Below, piece after piece: positions 7,934 through 16,514 of a DNA stretch of 40,782 nt (position 1 is the stretch's first letter; the number at the start of each line of letters is the position of its first letter). The notes below the pieces were generated by a model. It was not told where the DNA came from. It did not search any database and worked only from the letters and a program-made list of their open reading frames with translations. A program made the translations under genes and the position numbers. The stretch lies in the NCBI RefSeq assembly GCF_000447205.1, contig NZ_AUWY01000085.1:1-40782 (forward strand), given 5' to 3'. The DNA is from Sphingobium ummariense RL-3. Lineage in GTDB: Bacteria > Pseudomonadota > Alphaproteobacteria > Sphingomonadales > Sphingomonadaceae.

Positions 7934-8608
7934 ATGAAATCTGCAATCGCCTGCTCAGTCGCCATTCTTTGCACCGTCGCGCAACCCACCACTGCGCAGA
8001 CCGCCGCGCCGCTGCCCGTGGCGCCGACGCCCGAGGCAGGCAGCGCCGCGATGACTCTGCCCGCCAACACCGAAGTCATGCTCCGCATGAACAGCGACCT
8101 GTCCAGCAAGACGGCGCGGGAAGGCACGATGTTCGACCTGTCCGTGGCTACGCCGGTGATGGTGGAAGGCTTTGTAGTCATTCCCATGAACGCGCGCGCG
8201 GTGGGCGAAGTCACCTGGCTCACGGGCAAGGGCGCCTTCGGCAAATCGGGGAAAATGAACATCGAGCTGCGCTATATCGAGGTCGCTGGGCGCCGCATTC
8301 CCGTCAAGGGATCGTACCGGCAGGAAGGCGAAGGTAACACCGCAGCGACGATCGGCGGCGTGATCGCCGCCGGCGTCTTCGCCGGGTTCATCACCGGCAA
8401 GACCGCGGTCATTCCCGCTGGGCGCGAACTGAAGGCTTTCACCCAGAATGACATCGCCCTGGCACCGCCGCGCCGCCCGGCGCCGATGATGGTGCAGCCC
8501 GCGCCGATGCAGGCGAGCTACACGCCGTCCCCCGCAGCTCCGAAGCCCGCCTCCCCCCCTCCCCGTGCGTCGATGGTCGACCACTCGCTGGAGATAAACC
8601 TCAAATAG
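7934..8608 (+). CDS. Secreted protein of unknown function with Pro-rich tail
   Basis: A protein of 224 residues. A signal peptide covers about 1-22 (cleavage after TTAQT/AQ). A domain of mixed β character follows from about 40 to 175, containing MTLPANTEVMLRM, VVIPMNARAVGEV and a Gly/Ala-rich hydrophobic stretch (GGVIAAGVFAGFITGK). The last 45 residues are Pro/Ala-rich and probably disordered. I do not recognise a named family; similar proteins are usually annotated as hypothetical in sphingomonads. AGGGGGGTAAG precedes the ATG. The strong hairpin just upstream suggests leader control. It stands alone and is convergent with the lipoprotein gene at 8660. Confidence 0.75.
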   Translation: MKSAIACSVAILCTVAQPTTAQTAAPLPVAPTPEAGSAAMTLPANTEVMLRMNSDLSSKTAREGTMFDLSVATPVMVEGFVVIPMNARAVGEVTWLTGKGAFGKSGKMNIELRYIEVAGRRIPVKGSYRQEGEGNTAATIGGVIAAGVFAGFITGKTAVIPAGRELKAFTQNDIALAPPRRPAPMMVQPAPMQASYTPSPAAPKPASPPPRASMVDHSLEINLK

Positions 8609-8659
8609 GCAGCGGCACCCAGGCACCATCAGCCCATGGAGGTGCGAGGGCCGCCCGCC

Positions 8660-8875
8660 TCAGCCCCCGGCGTCGTTCGCCGGCGCGTTGGGCGGCACGT
8701 CGCCCGATCCGCTGACCGGGACGGGCGCAGAGGCGGCATTGCCGGGGGCATCGTCCGCCCGGTTGATCGCCATGCCGGTGTCCGACCCGCCATTGCCCAC
8801 ATCGTTGTCAGCGCTTCGGTCGGAGCAGGCGGCGGCCATCAGCAGGCCCGCAGTCATGACTATTCTCAGCATCAT
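8660..8875 (-). CDS. Small predicted lipoprotein
   Basis: A 71-residue product. The N-terminus has a short hydrophobic stretch ending in LLMAAAC, a plausible lipobox with Cys17. The rest is Asp/Asn/Gly/Pro-rich and looks disordered. AGGAGGAAGAGAA stands in front of the ATG. It is the last gene of the Mn-catalase operon, 18 bases after the ZIP gene. No function can be assigned. A second Cys-lipobox protein of similar composition lies at 31657. Confidence 0.6.
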   Translation of the reverse strand: MMLRIVMTAGLLMAAACSDRSADNDVGNGGSDTGMAINRADDAPGNAASAPVPVSGSGDVPPNAPANDAGG

Positions 8876-8893
8876 TTCTCTTCCTCCTTCTGA

Positions 8894-9670
8894 TCAGCTC
8901 AAAGCAACATCCAGCAGCATCATCAGGCAAAGCCCCAGGATCAGGCCGACCTGCGGCCTGCCTGCGGGCTCGCGACCGAGTTCCGGCACGATCTGGCTCA
9001 TGATCACGCTGATCATCGCGCCAGCCGCGAGGCACAGCGCCCAGGGAAGCAGCGGCCTGAAATGGGCGACCAGCAGCGCGCCTGCGGTTCCGGCTATCGG
9101 CTCGACCAGGCCTGACAACAGCGCGCCCAGGAAGGAGATGCCCGGCGGATAGCGCAACCCGAGCGCGCATCCCACGGCAAAACCCTCCGGAATATTCTGG
9201 ATGCCGATGCCGAGCGCCGTTGTGCTGCCCTGGGCATAGGCCCCTCCCGCGAAGCTGACCCCCACCGCCAGCCCCTCGGGCAGGTTGTGCAACGTGATAG
9301 CCAGCACGAACAGCCACACCGACCGGTGCGACATGCGGCCCGCGACCGGAGCGGGCTCGATCCCGTCCTGCGGCAGCAACCGGCCGAGCGCCATGATGAT
9401 CGCAGCGCCCGCGGCCACGGAAGCGGTGGCGACCGATGCGGCATGCCACCGGCCAGCGCCCGCATCCTGCAGATGATCGAGCGCCGGGATGATCAGGGAA
9501 AAGAAGGACGCGGCGAGCATGATGCCCGCCGCGAACCCCAGCAATGTCCCCTGATGGCGTTGCGCACCCCGGCCGATCCCCAGGATCGGCAGGGCGCCGA
9601 CCGCGGTCGCCAGCCCCGCCAGCAGGCTGGCAATCGATCCGGCGAGGGCCGGCGACCATGCCAGGCTCAA
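8894..9670 (-). CDS. ZIP-family metal transporter
   Basis: A protein of 258 residues with about eight hydrophobic segments. The two ZIP signature helices are clear: HNLPEGLAVGV (about residues 128-138) and IQNIPEGFAVG, which carry the His/Asn/Glu metal ligands. The family brings divalent metals (Zn, Mn, Fe) into the cytoplasm; the layout resembles ZupT/GufA-type ZIPs. The reading frame begins with TTG, overlapping the stop of the DUF892 gene by four bases, so coupling is likely although the exact start is uncertain. Being in an operon with a Mn-catalase suggests manganese supply, which is an inference. Confidence 0.85.
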   Translation of the reverse strand: MSLAWSPALAGSIASLLAGLATAVGALPILGIGRGAQRHQGTLLGFAAGIMLAASFFSLIIPALDHLQDAGAGRWHAASVATASVAAGAAIIMALGRLLPQDGIEPAPVAGRMSHRSVWLFVLAITLHNLPEGLAVGVSFAGGAYAQGSTTALGIGIQNIPEGFAVGCALGLRYPPGISFLGALLSGLVEPIAGTAGALLVAHFRPLLPWALCLAAGAMISVIMSQIVPELGREPAGRPQVGLILGLCLMMLLDVALS

Positions 9671-10179
9671 TGGCTCGCCTGTGCGCCCTCGCTGCGCAGG
9701 GCGAGGAATTTCCGGATGATGACCGGGAGCGTCTCATCCAGGAAGGCGACCATCGCCTGTTCCTCGCGCAGGCTTTCCTCCAGCAGAGGGATGGCCGCTT
9801 CGAAGCCGCCGGCCTGCGCCATAGTGATGAGCGACTTGTAGGTCGCCACCTCGAAATTTTCGAAGGCGAAGTTGGCGAGGCTGTTCTTGACGATCTCGTC
9901 GGGGGACAGGGCATGGGCGAGCGCGGCGACGCTGCCCGAGAATTTGAGCGCCGCATCCTTGATCGCCGAGGGGGAGTCCCCCAGCGTGTCGAGGATCGTT
10001 TCCAGCCGGTCGATCTGCCTCTCCGTTTCTCCCCGGTGCGCGCGGAGTCGCGCCTCGACCTCCGCATATTGGGCGAGATGCTCGATCTGCCGGTCCATGA
10101 TGCCCAGCGCCTGGTTCTCCACCGCATGGGCATCCCGCAGGCCGACGATGAAGATGTGGCGGACGGTGTCCTGTTCCAT
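9667..10179 (-). CDS. DUF892 (YciE/YciF-type) ferritin-like protein
   Basis: A 170-residue all-helical protein of the YciE/YciF family (DUF892), a ferritin-like fold often linked to stress. The opening RHIFIVGLRDAHAVENQAL and the later ENFEVATYKSL and EEQAMVAFLDETLP segments carry the spaced Glu/His residues typical of the metal site. AGGAGGGGGACG precedes the ATG. It sits 10 bases after the Mn-catalase gene and overlaps the ZIP gene. The biochemical role of the family is not well defined. Confidence 0.8.
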   Translation of the reverse strand: MEQDTVRHIFIVGLRDAHAVENQALGIMDRQIEHLAQYAEVEARLRAHRGETERQIDRLETILDTLGDSPSAIKDAALKFSGSVAALAHALSPDEIVKNSLANFAFENFEVATYKSLITMAQAGGFEAAIPLLEESLREEQAMVAFLDETLPVIIRKFLALRSEGAQASH

Positions 10180-10189
10180 CGTCCCCCTC

Positions 10190-11146
10190 CTATGCCGGCG
10201 ACTGGGCGCGGGCCATGGACTTGGCCTCCGCCATGTCGGACGCGCCGCCCATGTCCTCGTCGCTGAGCTTGCCTGCCCCGGGGCCACCGCCCAGATCGGC
10301 ACCGGTGGTGGGGCTGGCGCCGGGATCGGAGGCGAGGCGGCCGACCATCGCCGCATAGTCCTGCATCTCCTGATCGCCGAGCGACACGCTCGCCTGGCCG
10401 TCGCCGCCGTCCAGAGGCAGGTTGCCAGCGACATCGTCCAGCTTCTCCCACTGCTCGCCCTCGTTCCACGGTCCCACCGCGTCGCCCTCGCCCTGCGAGG
10501 CGTTCACGTAGAGGTTGGCGTAAGGCGCGAGGCCGGGCAGCTTGCCGGGAGGGAAATTGTCCCTGATCGAATAGAGCGCCTTCTCGAAGCTCTTCTGGTG
10601 CGACACCTCCCGCGTCATCAGGAAGCCGAGCGCGTCCTTGATGCCGGGGTCGTCGGTGATGTTGATGAGCCGTTCGTAGATGATCTTCGCCCGGCTTTCG
10701 GCGGCGATGTTTGACCGCAGGTCGCAGGTCGGATCGCCGCGGCTGTCGATATAGGCGGCCGTCCAGGGAACCCCCGACGAATTGGTGAGCGACGGCCCGC
10801 CGCCGTAGAGGATCGACTGGGTGTGGCTGTTCCCGCCCGCATTGAGCGACATGTAGAGATCGGCCTCTTCCAGCGACGCTTCGCTGAGAGCGCTCTTGGC
10901 GCCCTTGTTGAGCATGGAGACGATGGACCCGATCACTTCGAGATGGCTCAGTTCCTCGGTCGCGATGTCGAGCAGCATGTCCTTGCGGCCTGGATCGTCC
11001 TCGGCAAGCCCTTGCGTGAAATAGCGCATCGCTGCCGCCAGCTCGCCGTCCGGCCCGCCGAACTGCTCCAGCAGAAGCGAGCCGAGAGCAGGATTGGGCT
11101 CCGACACGCGGACCGTATATTGCAGGCGTTTGTTGTGCATGAACAT
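10190..11146 (-). CDS. Manganese (non-heme) catalase
   Basis: A 318-residue dimanganese catalase that would break down hydrogen peroxide in the cytoplasm. The four-helix ferritin-like core carries the metal-ligand motifs: GELAAAMRYFTQG (Glu), IATEELSHLEVIG (Glu, His), AESRAKIIYERL (Glu) and TREVSHQKSFEKAL (Glu, His). The C-terminal 90 residues are Gly/Asp-rich. Length is normal for the family. AGGAGACGCCAGC precedes the ATG. It is the second gene of a five-gene operon behind a GGAAC-type promoter candidate at 11482-11507. Clade-wide, Mn-catalase genes are frequent general-stress targets. Confidence 0.92.
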   Translation of the reverse strand: MFMHNKRLQYTVRVSEPNPALGSLLLEQFGGPDGELAAAMRYFTQGLAEDDPGRKDMLLDIATEELSHLEVIGSIVSMLNKGAKSALSEASLEEADLYMSLNAGGNSHTQSILYGGGPSLTNSSGVPWTAAYIDSRGDPTCDLRSNIAAESRAKIIYERLINITDDPGIKDALGFLMTREVSHQKSFEKALYSIRDNFPPGKLPGLAPYANLYVNASQGEGDAVGPWNEGEQWEKLDDVAGNLPLDGGDGQASVSLGDQEMQDYAAMVGRLASDPGASPTTGADLGGGPGAGKLSDEDMGGASDMAEAKSMARAQSPA

Positions 11147-11190
11147 GCTGGCGTCTCCTTGGTGAATACAGGGAAGGAAGAGGCCGCGGC

Positions 11191-11454
11191 CTAGCCTTTC
11201 CCCGGCGTCGGGCCCGCGGCGCGGCTGTCGTGGCCGCTCTGCGCGCTGTAGTAGATGAGGGCCATGAGCCCGCCCGCGACGAGGACGGTAAGTCCCACGC
11301 CGAATATGGCGACCAGTACTACCGCGGGCCGCATCGGCGCGCCGCTGAGCCAGAGATAGAAGAGGGTCAGCGCGATCGACACGCCGGCGCCGACGATCGA
11401 TATGCCGACCAGCAGACGGAAGGTCCGGGCGGCGGAACCCGTGATGATGGCCAT
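11191..11454 (-). CDS. Small two-helix membrane protein
   Basis: An 87-residue product with two hydrophobic segments (about 13-35 and 43-66) separated by a short polar turn; the tail is polar. GGAGGCACC precedes the ATG. First gene of the Mn-catalase operon, 44 bases before the catalase gene. I do not recognise the family. An envelope-stress role is only suggested by its neighbours. Confidence 0.65.
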   Translation of the reverse strand: MAIITGSAARTFRLLVGISIVGAGVSIALTLFYLWLSGAPMRPAVVLVAIFGVGLTVLVAGGLMALIYYSAQSGHDSRAAGPTPGKG

Positions 11455-11481
11455 GGTGCCTCCATGATGGAACAGGAGGGG

Positions 11482-11507
11482 AAGGCTTCGGCGCGGACTT
11501 CCGTTCC
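11482..11507 (-). promoter_or_regulatory. GGAAC-type (EcfG-like) promoter candidate, Mn-catalase operon
   Basis: On the minus strand GGAAC (11507-11503) is followed after 17 bases by CCTT (11485-11482), one base off CGTT, and the start codon is 28 bases further. The -35 lies in one arm of a small perfect inverted repeat (11502-11520). It is the weakest -10 of the set, but spacing and position agree with the others. Confidence 0.4.
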
Positions 11508-11565
11508 TGCGATAGGAACGGCGCGCTAACCTGCTTTAGCGGATCGGGTTTTCCGCGACGGCGGG

Positions 11566-12186
11566 CTATGCCGGCAGGATCTGAGCGCGGTCGTCTCCCT
11601 GCCCGGCGACGAGGCGCATCGGCTCTCCCCTGATCCATATCCGATCGACGGTGATCGCCGACCAGCCGGCCGGCAGAACGACGGACCGCTTCGCCCAGTC
11701 GCTCGGATCGCCATCGTCGATCTGCAGGCCGGGCAGGCCCAGCAACATGGTGGTGAGCATCGCGCCGATATTGGCCATGAAGGGCCCCGCCGGAACCTGA
11801 GAGTCCGGATGGTCGGTCCGATATTCCAGGCACTGGTGGAACCGGCCGGCGTCATAGGCCGCATAACCCTCCTCGAACAGGTCGAGGGCCAGTTGCCTGT
11901 CCCCCGCCATTGCCGCCCAGGCCGGATAGAAGGCAGGCAGCATCGGCGAGCCGACATAGTCCCGCCAGCGCGCAAGGAAGAGGGCCAGCGTGGCTTCTCG
12001 CTCCCGTCGTGACGCCGGATAATCCAGCGGAAAGAAGCCCGCCAGCGGCGACGGCGTGGCGCCCTTGGGCTCGCTGATATGGAAACCGTCATGCGACGGG
12101 ATCACGCCGTCGCTGCGGCGCGGCTGGTACAGTCGATCGAGAAGCTGCCGCCAGGACTGCGGCGCCTCAGTTCCTGGGAAGGGAGC
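11566..12186 (-). pseudogene. 3' remnant of a GH65-like (α/α)6-barrel glycosidase/phosphorylase
   Basis: An open frame of 206 residues that resembles only the C-terminal part of GH65-type enzymes, which are usually 700 residues or more. Seen: a Trp-rich start (QSWRQLLDRLYQP), IPSHDGF, LAGFFPLDY, SPMLPAFYPAWAAMAGD and PAGPFMANIGAMLTTMLLGL, then a β-rich ending. The similarity runs upstream of the only available start (GTG at 12105) to an in-frame TAA at 12187-12189. The N-terminal two-thirds and the start are therefore missing, and the stop of the histidine-kinase gene lies 32 bases away. This points to a 5' deletion. A short translated protein from GTG 12105 (179 residues) cannot be excluded. 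Family assignment is by motif memory. Confidence 0.55.
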
Positions 12187-12218
12187 TTAGGTTAAGGGTT
12201 GCAGGGCTTTGGGCAGGA

Positions 12219-13844
12219 TCAAGGCTGCATGCCGAGTTCATGCAGCGCATGGGCCAGTTCACCGAGGCCGAAGGGCTTGTTCAATCGCGGAAGGCCGGCG
12301 ATCGGGTCGGCGGTCCCGGTATATCCGGAAATCAGCAGCATGGGCATGCCGGGTCGGGCGTTGCGAATGAGGTCTGCAAGCTCCGCGCCGTCCATTCCCG
12401 GCATCTTGTAATCCGTCACGACGGCTTCGACCTGCTTTTCGGACTCCAGCATCCTGAGCGCCTGCGCGCCCCCTTCCGCCTCCACCACTTCATGGCCGAG
12501 CATGCGCAGCATGTCGGCCGTCGCTCCCCGGACCAGATCTTCGTCATCGACGAGGAGGATGGAGAGCGGCCGCTGGGTCATGATGGGGATGTCGGCAGAA
12601 GGACCGGCATCGGCCGGACGCTGTTCCGACGATACAGGAAGGAACAATTCGGCCTTCGTGCCCATCCCCGGTTCACTGCTCAGCGCGAACGCGCCGCCGA
12701 GCTGGGCCGCCAAGCCATGAACCATCGACAGGCCGAGGCCCGTGCCCCGCCCGACCTCCTTCGTGGAGAAGAAAGGCTCCACCGCGCGGGCAAGCGTTTC
12801 GGCATCCATGCCAGCGCCGGTGTCGATCACCGACAGCTGAACATATTCGCCGGCCGCAAGCCGGAGGCCGGGTCGGGGGCCCGTGGTCATGACCTGCGTC
12901 TGGATCGTCAGCGATCCGCCGTCGGGCATGGCGTCGCGGGCGTTGACGCAGAGATTGAGTATCGCAAGCTCAAGCTGGTTGGGATCGGCCATGGCTTGGG
13001 GCAAGTCGGCGTCGGCCTTCAGCTGCAGAATGATCGTCGGCCCGACTGAACTGGCGATCAGGTCACGCATGCCGCTGACCAGCGCCCCCACATCGATCGG
13101 CCTGCGCTGAAGCTCCTGCCGCCGGGCGAAGCCGAGCAGGCGCTGGACGAGAGTCTTCGCCCGCTCGCTCGACTGCATGGCGTTCGCGATCCAGCGCTGC
13201 ATGCGCTCGTCCTTGATCTCCAGCTTGCGCTGAAGCATGTCCAACGCGCCGATGATGGGCATCAGCAGATTGTTGAAATCATGCGCGACACCGCCGGTCA
13301 GCTGACCGAGCGTTTCGAGCTTCTGCGCCTCGTGCAACTGCTCGAGCGCCGCCTGGCGCTCGGCCGTCCGCTGCTCGACCCGCCGTTCGAGCTCGGCGGT
13401 CAGGCTGCGCAATTCCTCAAGCCGCGCCCTGGCGTCATATTGCCGCCGCCGGGCGCGCCGCGCCGACTGCGCGAGGCTGATGAGGGTCGTCGGATGAAAG
13501 GGCCGCTCCAGGAAGGTTACATTGCCCAGCATCTGGAGGTAGCGCGCGGCCGCCGGATTCCGCTCCAGCCCGCCGCCGCGCAGTGTCAGCAGGATGAAGG
13601 GAAAGTCCGACCAGTCGGGCTGCTGGTCGATCCAGCGGGCAAGCGCCTGGAGATTCGCGTTCCTGAGGGATTCCTCGGTAATGAGGCCGAAGCCGGCGCC
13701 GATCTCCATCTCGCGGACGAGATCTTCGATCGAGGCGCAGCGCAGGCTGGTCAGTCCCGCCTCGCGCAGCATCGCCTCTGCGACTTCGCTGTCGCGGCCG
13801 CGCGGGGCCAGGATCAGCGCTCGTTCGGAACGGTCTGGTGTCAA
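12219..13844 (-). CDS. Hybrid histidine kinase with N-terminal pseudo-receiver and C-terminal receiver
   Basis: A protein of 541 residues. Residues 1-125 have a receiver-like α/β plan, but the position of the phospho-acceptor Asp falls in GLITEES (53-59) with no Asp, so it looks like a pseudo-receiver. A coiled-coil linker (about 135-175) is followed by a HisKA domain with the H-box VAHDFNN (His188). The HATPase domain has N (NLCVNARD), G1 (DTGAGMD), F (PFFSTK) and G2 (GTGLGLS) boxes. The C-terminal receiver has acidic DDED, Asp478 (VVTDYKMPGMDG) and Lys in NKPF. The frame starts with TTG, overlapping the KaiC-like stop by four bases; its Shine-Dalgarno is too close, so the start may be slightly different. 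Paired with the KaiC-like gene upstream. Confidence 0.88.
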   Translation of the reverse strand: MTPDRSERALILAPRGRDSEVAEAMLREAGLTSLRCASIEDLVREMEIGAGFGLITEESLRNANLQALARWIDQQPDWSDFPFILLTLRGGGLERNPAAARYLQMLGNVTFLERPFHPTTLISLAQSARRARRRQYDARARLEELRSLTAELERRVEQRTAERQAALEQLHEAQKLETLGQLTGGVAHDFNNLLMPIIGALDMLQRKLEIKDERMQRWIANAMQSSERAKTLVQRLLGFARRQELQRRPIDVGALVSGMRDLIASSVGPTIILQLKADADLPQAMADPNQLELAILNLCVNARDAMPDGGSLTIQTQVMTTGPRPGLRLAAGEYVQLSVIDTGAGMDAETLARAVEPFFSTKEVGRGTGLGLSMVHGLAAQLGGAFALSSEPGMGTKAELFLPVSSEQRPADAGPSADIPIMTQRPLSILLVDDEDLVRGATADMLRMLGHEVVEAEGGAQALRMLESEKQVEAVVTDYKMPGMDGAELADLIRNARPGMPMLLISGYTGTADPIAGLPRLNKPFGLGELAHALHELGMQP

Positions 13845-15325
13845 TCCTCCACATCCAGCAGGGGCACGCCGGCCTCGTTCACCAGGGAGGGAACCCCGCG
13901 CAGCACGCCGTGAAAGCCGGTCAGCGGGGCGCCGAGGGTGATCCCCCGTGTGTCGATCACATATTCTCGGATGGTATTTTCATGGGGACCAGTGCGCTTC
14001 TTGATGATGGACATGGCGCGGCGCACCTGTCCCAGGGCCTCGAAATAGCGCAGCAGGATGACGGTGTCGGCCAGATAGGTCACGTCGACCGGCGTCTTCA
14101 TGTCGCCGACCAGCCCATGCTGCGCCACGGTGAGGAATGTCGTGGTCCCCTGCCGGTTCAGATATTGAAGAAGCTCGTGCATATGCAGGATCAGCTCCTG
14201 CTCCTGCGGCATGGCCGCCTGGAACCCGTTGACGCTGTCAATCACGACGGTCTGGGCGTTGTAGGTTTCCACCGAGCGGCGGACATGTTCGGAAAATTCG
14301 CCTGGGCTGAGTTCGGCTGCGTCGAACTGCTGGATGATCAGTTGCCCAGCATCGACCATGGCCCTGAGGTCGATGCCGAGGCCCAGCGCCCGGTTGAACA
14401 GCAGGCCCAGTTCCTCGTCGAAGACGAACATGGCGGCGCATTCGCCACGCGCCACCGCAGTCGCGATGAACGTCAGGGCAAGGACCGATTTGCCGGTCCC
14501 GGCCGGCCCCAGGATCAACACGCTCGATCCGCGTTCGATGCCACCGCCCAGCAGCGCATTCAGCTCTGTCGACCCGGTCGTCACGAGAGCGCGATCGAAC
14601 GTCGTACGATGTTCGGAGGACACCAACCGCGGAAATACGCGCACACCGCCGGCGCCGATAACGAAGTCATGGTAACCACCGCGATATTTCTGACCGCGAT
14701 ATTTGATGATGCGGGCGCGCCGCCTTTCCGACCCGTAATCGGGGGAAAGCTCGTCAAGATGGATTACCCCGTGCGCGATGCTGTGCATCGTCCGGTCGTT
14801 CTGATCCGCGGTCAGATCGTCGAGCATCAGGACCGTGGCCCCATTGCGGGCGAAATTATGTTTGAGGGCCAGGATTTGCCTGCGGTAACGCAACGGGCTT
14901 TGCGCCAGCAGCATGATTTCGGAAAGGCTGTCGACCACGACGCGCATCGGCTTGACCCGCTCGAATGCCTCAAAGATGCGCTTCGTCGTTTCGCCAAGTT
15001 CCAGATCGGAGGAATAGAGCAGGCTTTGCTGCTGGTCTTCGTCCAGCAGTTCCTCCGGCGGCAGCAGTTCGAAGATGTCGATGCCGTCCAGGTTCCAGCC
15101 GTGGGACTCAGCGCCTGCCCGGAACTCGTTCTCCGTCTCGGACAATGTGATATACAGGCAGGGTTCCCCGACGGCTGCGCCTTCGATCAGAAACTGGGTC
15201 GCGATGGTGGTCTTGCCGGTGCCCGGGCTCCCTTCCAGCAGATAGAGACGCCCGCGGGCAAGGCCGCCCTCGGTGATTTTATCCAGTCCGGCTATACCGA
15301 ACTTGGCCTTCTCAATCGCTGTCAT
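13841..15325 (-). CDS. KaiC-like double-domain RecA ATPase
   Basis: A 494-residue protein with two RecA/KaiC domains. Walker A motifs are GSPGTGKTT (32-40) and GPAGTGKSV (about 275); Walker B-like strands are VVVDSLSE and VVIDSVNG. Catalytic-Glu regions read LSETENE in the first domain and FDEELG in the second. At the place of the cyanobacterial Ser431/Thr432 phosphosites the sequence is Thr416-Tyr417 (VDVTYLADT), the kind of variation seen in non-cyanobacterial KaiC homologues. No kaiA or kaiB lies in the window. It overlaps the hybrid kinase by four bases, so it probably acts in one signalling module with it. A clock function is not implied. Confidence 0.88.
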   Translation of the reverse strand: MTAIEKAKFGIAGLDKITEGGLARGRLYLLEGSPGTGKTTIATQFLIEGAAVGEPCLYITLSETENEFRAGAESHGWNLDGIDIFELLPPEELLDEDQQQSLLYSSDLELGETTKRIFEAFERVKPMRVVVDSLSEIMLLAQSPLRYRRQILALKHNFARNGATVLMLDDLTADQNDRTMHSIAHGVIHLDELSPDYGSERRRARIIKYRGQKYRGGYHDFVIGAGGVRVFPRLVSSEHRTTFDRALVTTGSTELNALLGGGIERGSSVLILGPAGTGKSVLALTFIATAVARGECAAMFVFDEELGLLFNRALGLGIDLRAMVDAGQLIIQQFDAAELSPGEFSEHVRRSVETYNAQTVVIDSVNGFQAAMPQEQELILHMHELLQYLNRQGTTTFLTVAQHGLVGDMKTPVDVTYLADTVILLRYFEALGQVRRAMSIIKKRTGPHENTIREYVIDTRGITLGAPLTGFHGVLRGVPSLVNEAGVPLLDVED

Positions 15326-15467
15326 CCAGGTCCTCTTCTGCGACTGTCATGCGGCCAGCGCAGACCAGCCCATGTTTGCTTCTAGCAACGGCGAACATTG
15401 CGAAAAGTTGCGTGACCGTGACGATTGCGAACCGCCGTGGAGCAGGTGGCTCATCATCCAGCGCCCC

Positions 15468-15492
15468 GGAACGGTCATCCGACGCACGAGTT
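15468..15492 (+). promoter_or_regulatory. GGAAC-type (EcfG-like) promoter candidate, SDR gene 15522
   Basis: GGAAC (15468-15472), 16-base spacer, AGTT (15489-15492). The ATG is 30 bases downstream, the same distance as at other sites of this type in the window. Confidence 0.4.
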
Positions 15493-15521
15493 CAGGCACT
15501 CTACGCCTCCCCGGACAGCCG

Positions 15522-16514
15522 ATGCATCTCAAGCCGCTCCATCAACAGGTCATTGCGATTACCGGCGCCAGTTCGGGGATCGGCCTCCTCACGGCGCGCA
15601 AGGCAGCGGCCGGCGGGGCGCGCGTCTTCCTCATCAGCAGGAACGCGACGGCGCTGGAGCAGGCCACCCGCGCCATCGAGGCCGAAGGCGGCGTCGCGGC
15701 ATGGCACGCCGCCGATGTGGGAGACCGCGACCAGCTCCGCCGTGCCGCGGACGCCGTGGTCGATCGCTTCGGCAGGATCGACAGCTGGGTCAACAATGCG
15801 GGCGTGGCGATCTATGCGCCCCTGCTCGAAACGCCCCTTGACGAGCATGAGCGGCTGTTCCGCACCAATTATTTCGGCGTCGTCAACGGCGCGCAGGTCG
15901 CGGTGCCCTATCTGGCCGCCGAAAGGGGTGCGCTCATATCGGTCGGCTCGATCGCAGGCGACATGCCTTCGCCGATCATGGGAGCCTATGCCGCATCCAA
16001 GCACGCGATCCATGCCTTCATCACGGCGTTGCGCATCGAGCTGAAGGCCGCCGGCCAGCCGGTTTCCGTAACGCTGATCAAACCGTCGGGCATGACGACG
16101 CCGATCGCCGGTCATGCGGCCAACCATCAGGCCGGCGAAGCGCGGATACCGCCGCCGCCCTATGATCCCGAACTGACCGCGAACGCGATACTCCATGCCG
16201 CCACCCATCGGGTCCGCGACATGACCGTGGGTGGCCTCGGCCGGATGGAAGTCCTGTTCGCCGCGCACTTCCCTGCCCTGTTCGAGCGGCTGGCACCGAT
16301 CGTGGTCCCTTTCCTTTCCGACCGGTCGCGAGCGCCCACTCCGGGAAACAATCTGGACAGACCGGGTGAGGACGGCGCCATGCGGTCCCCCACGGAACAT
16401 GGCCGGAAGGCGAGCCTGTCCTTGACGGCACGCCTGCATCCCGCCGTGACGTGGGCCGTTCTGGGCAGCGCCGCGACGGCGGCGGCCTGGCACCTTCGCC
16501 GGCGTTTCCGATGA
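15522..16514 (+). CDS. Short-chain dehydrogenase with C-terminal membrane helix
   Basis: A protein of 330 residues. A classical SDR domain covers about 5-250, with TGASSGIG, DVGDRDQLRRAAD, NNAG, the Ser in SVGSIAG and YAASK. After residue 290 comes a hydrophobic segment (VTWAVLGSAATAAAWHL) followed by Arg-rich HLRRRFR, so it is probably tail-anchored in the inner membrane. Substrate cannot be read from sequence. The ATG is the first in frame after the promoter candidate at 15468; no strong Shine-Dalgarno is visible. It diverges from the KaiC-like gene. Confidence 0.85.
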   Translation: MHLKPLHQQVIAITGASSGIGLLTARKAAAGGARVFLISRNATALEQATRAIEAEGGVAAWHAADVGDRDQLRRAADAVVDRFGRIDSWVNNAGVAIYAPLLETPLDEHERLFRTNYFGVVNGAQVAVPYLAAERGALISVGSIAGDMPSPIMGAYAASKHAIHAFITALRIELKAAGQPVSVTLIKPSGMTTPIAGHAANHQAGEARIPPPPYDPELTANAILHAATHRVRDMTVGGLGRMEVLFAAHFPALFERLAPIVVPFLSDRSRAPTPGNNLDRPGEDGAMRSPTEHGRKASLSLTARLHPAVTWAVLGSAATAAAWHLRRRFR

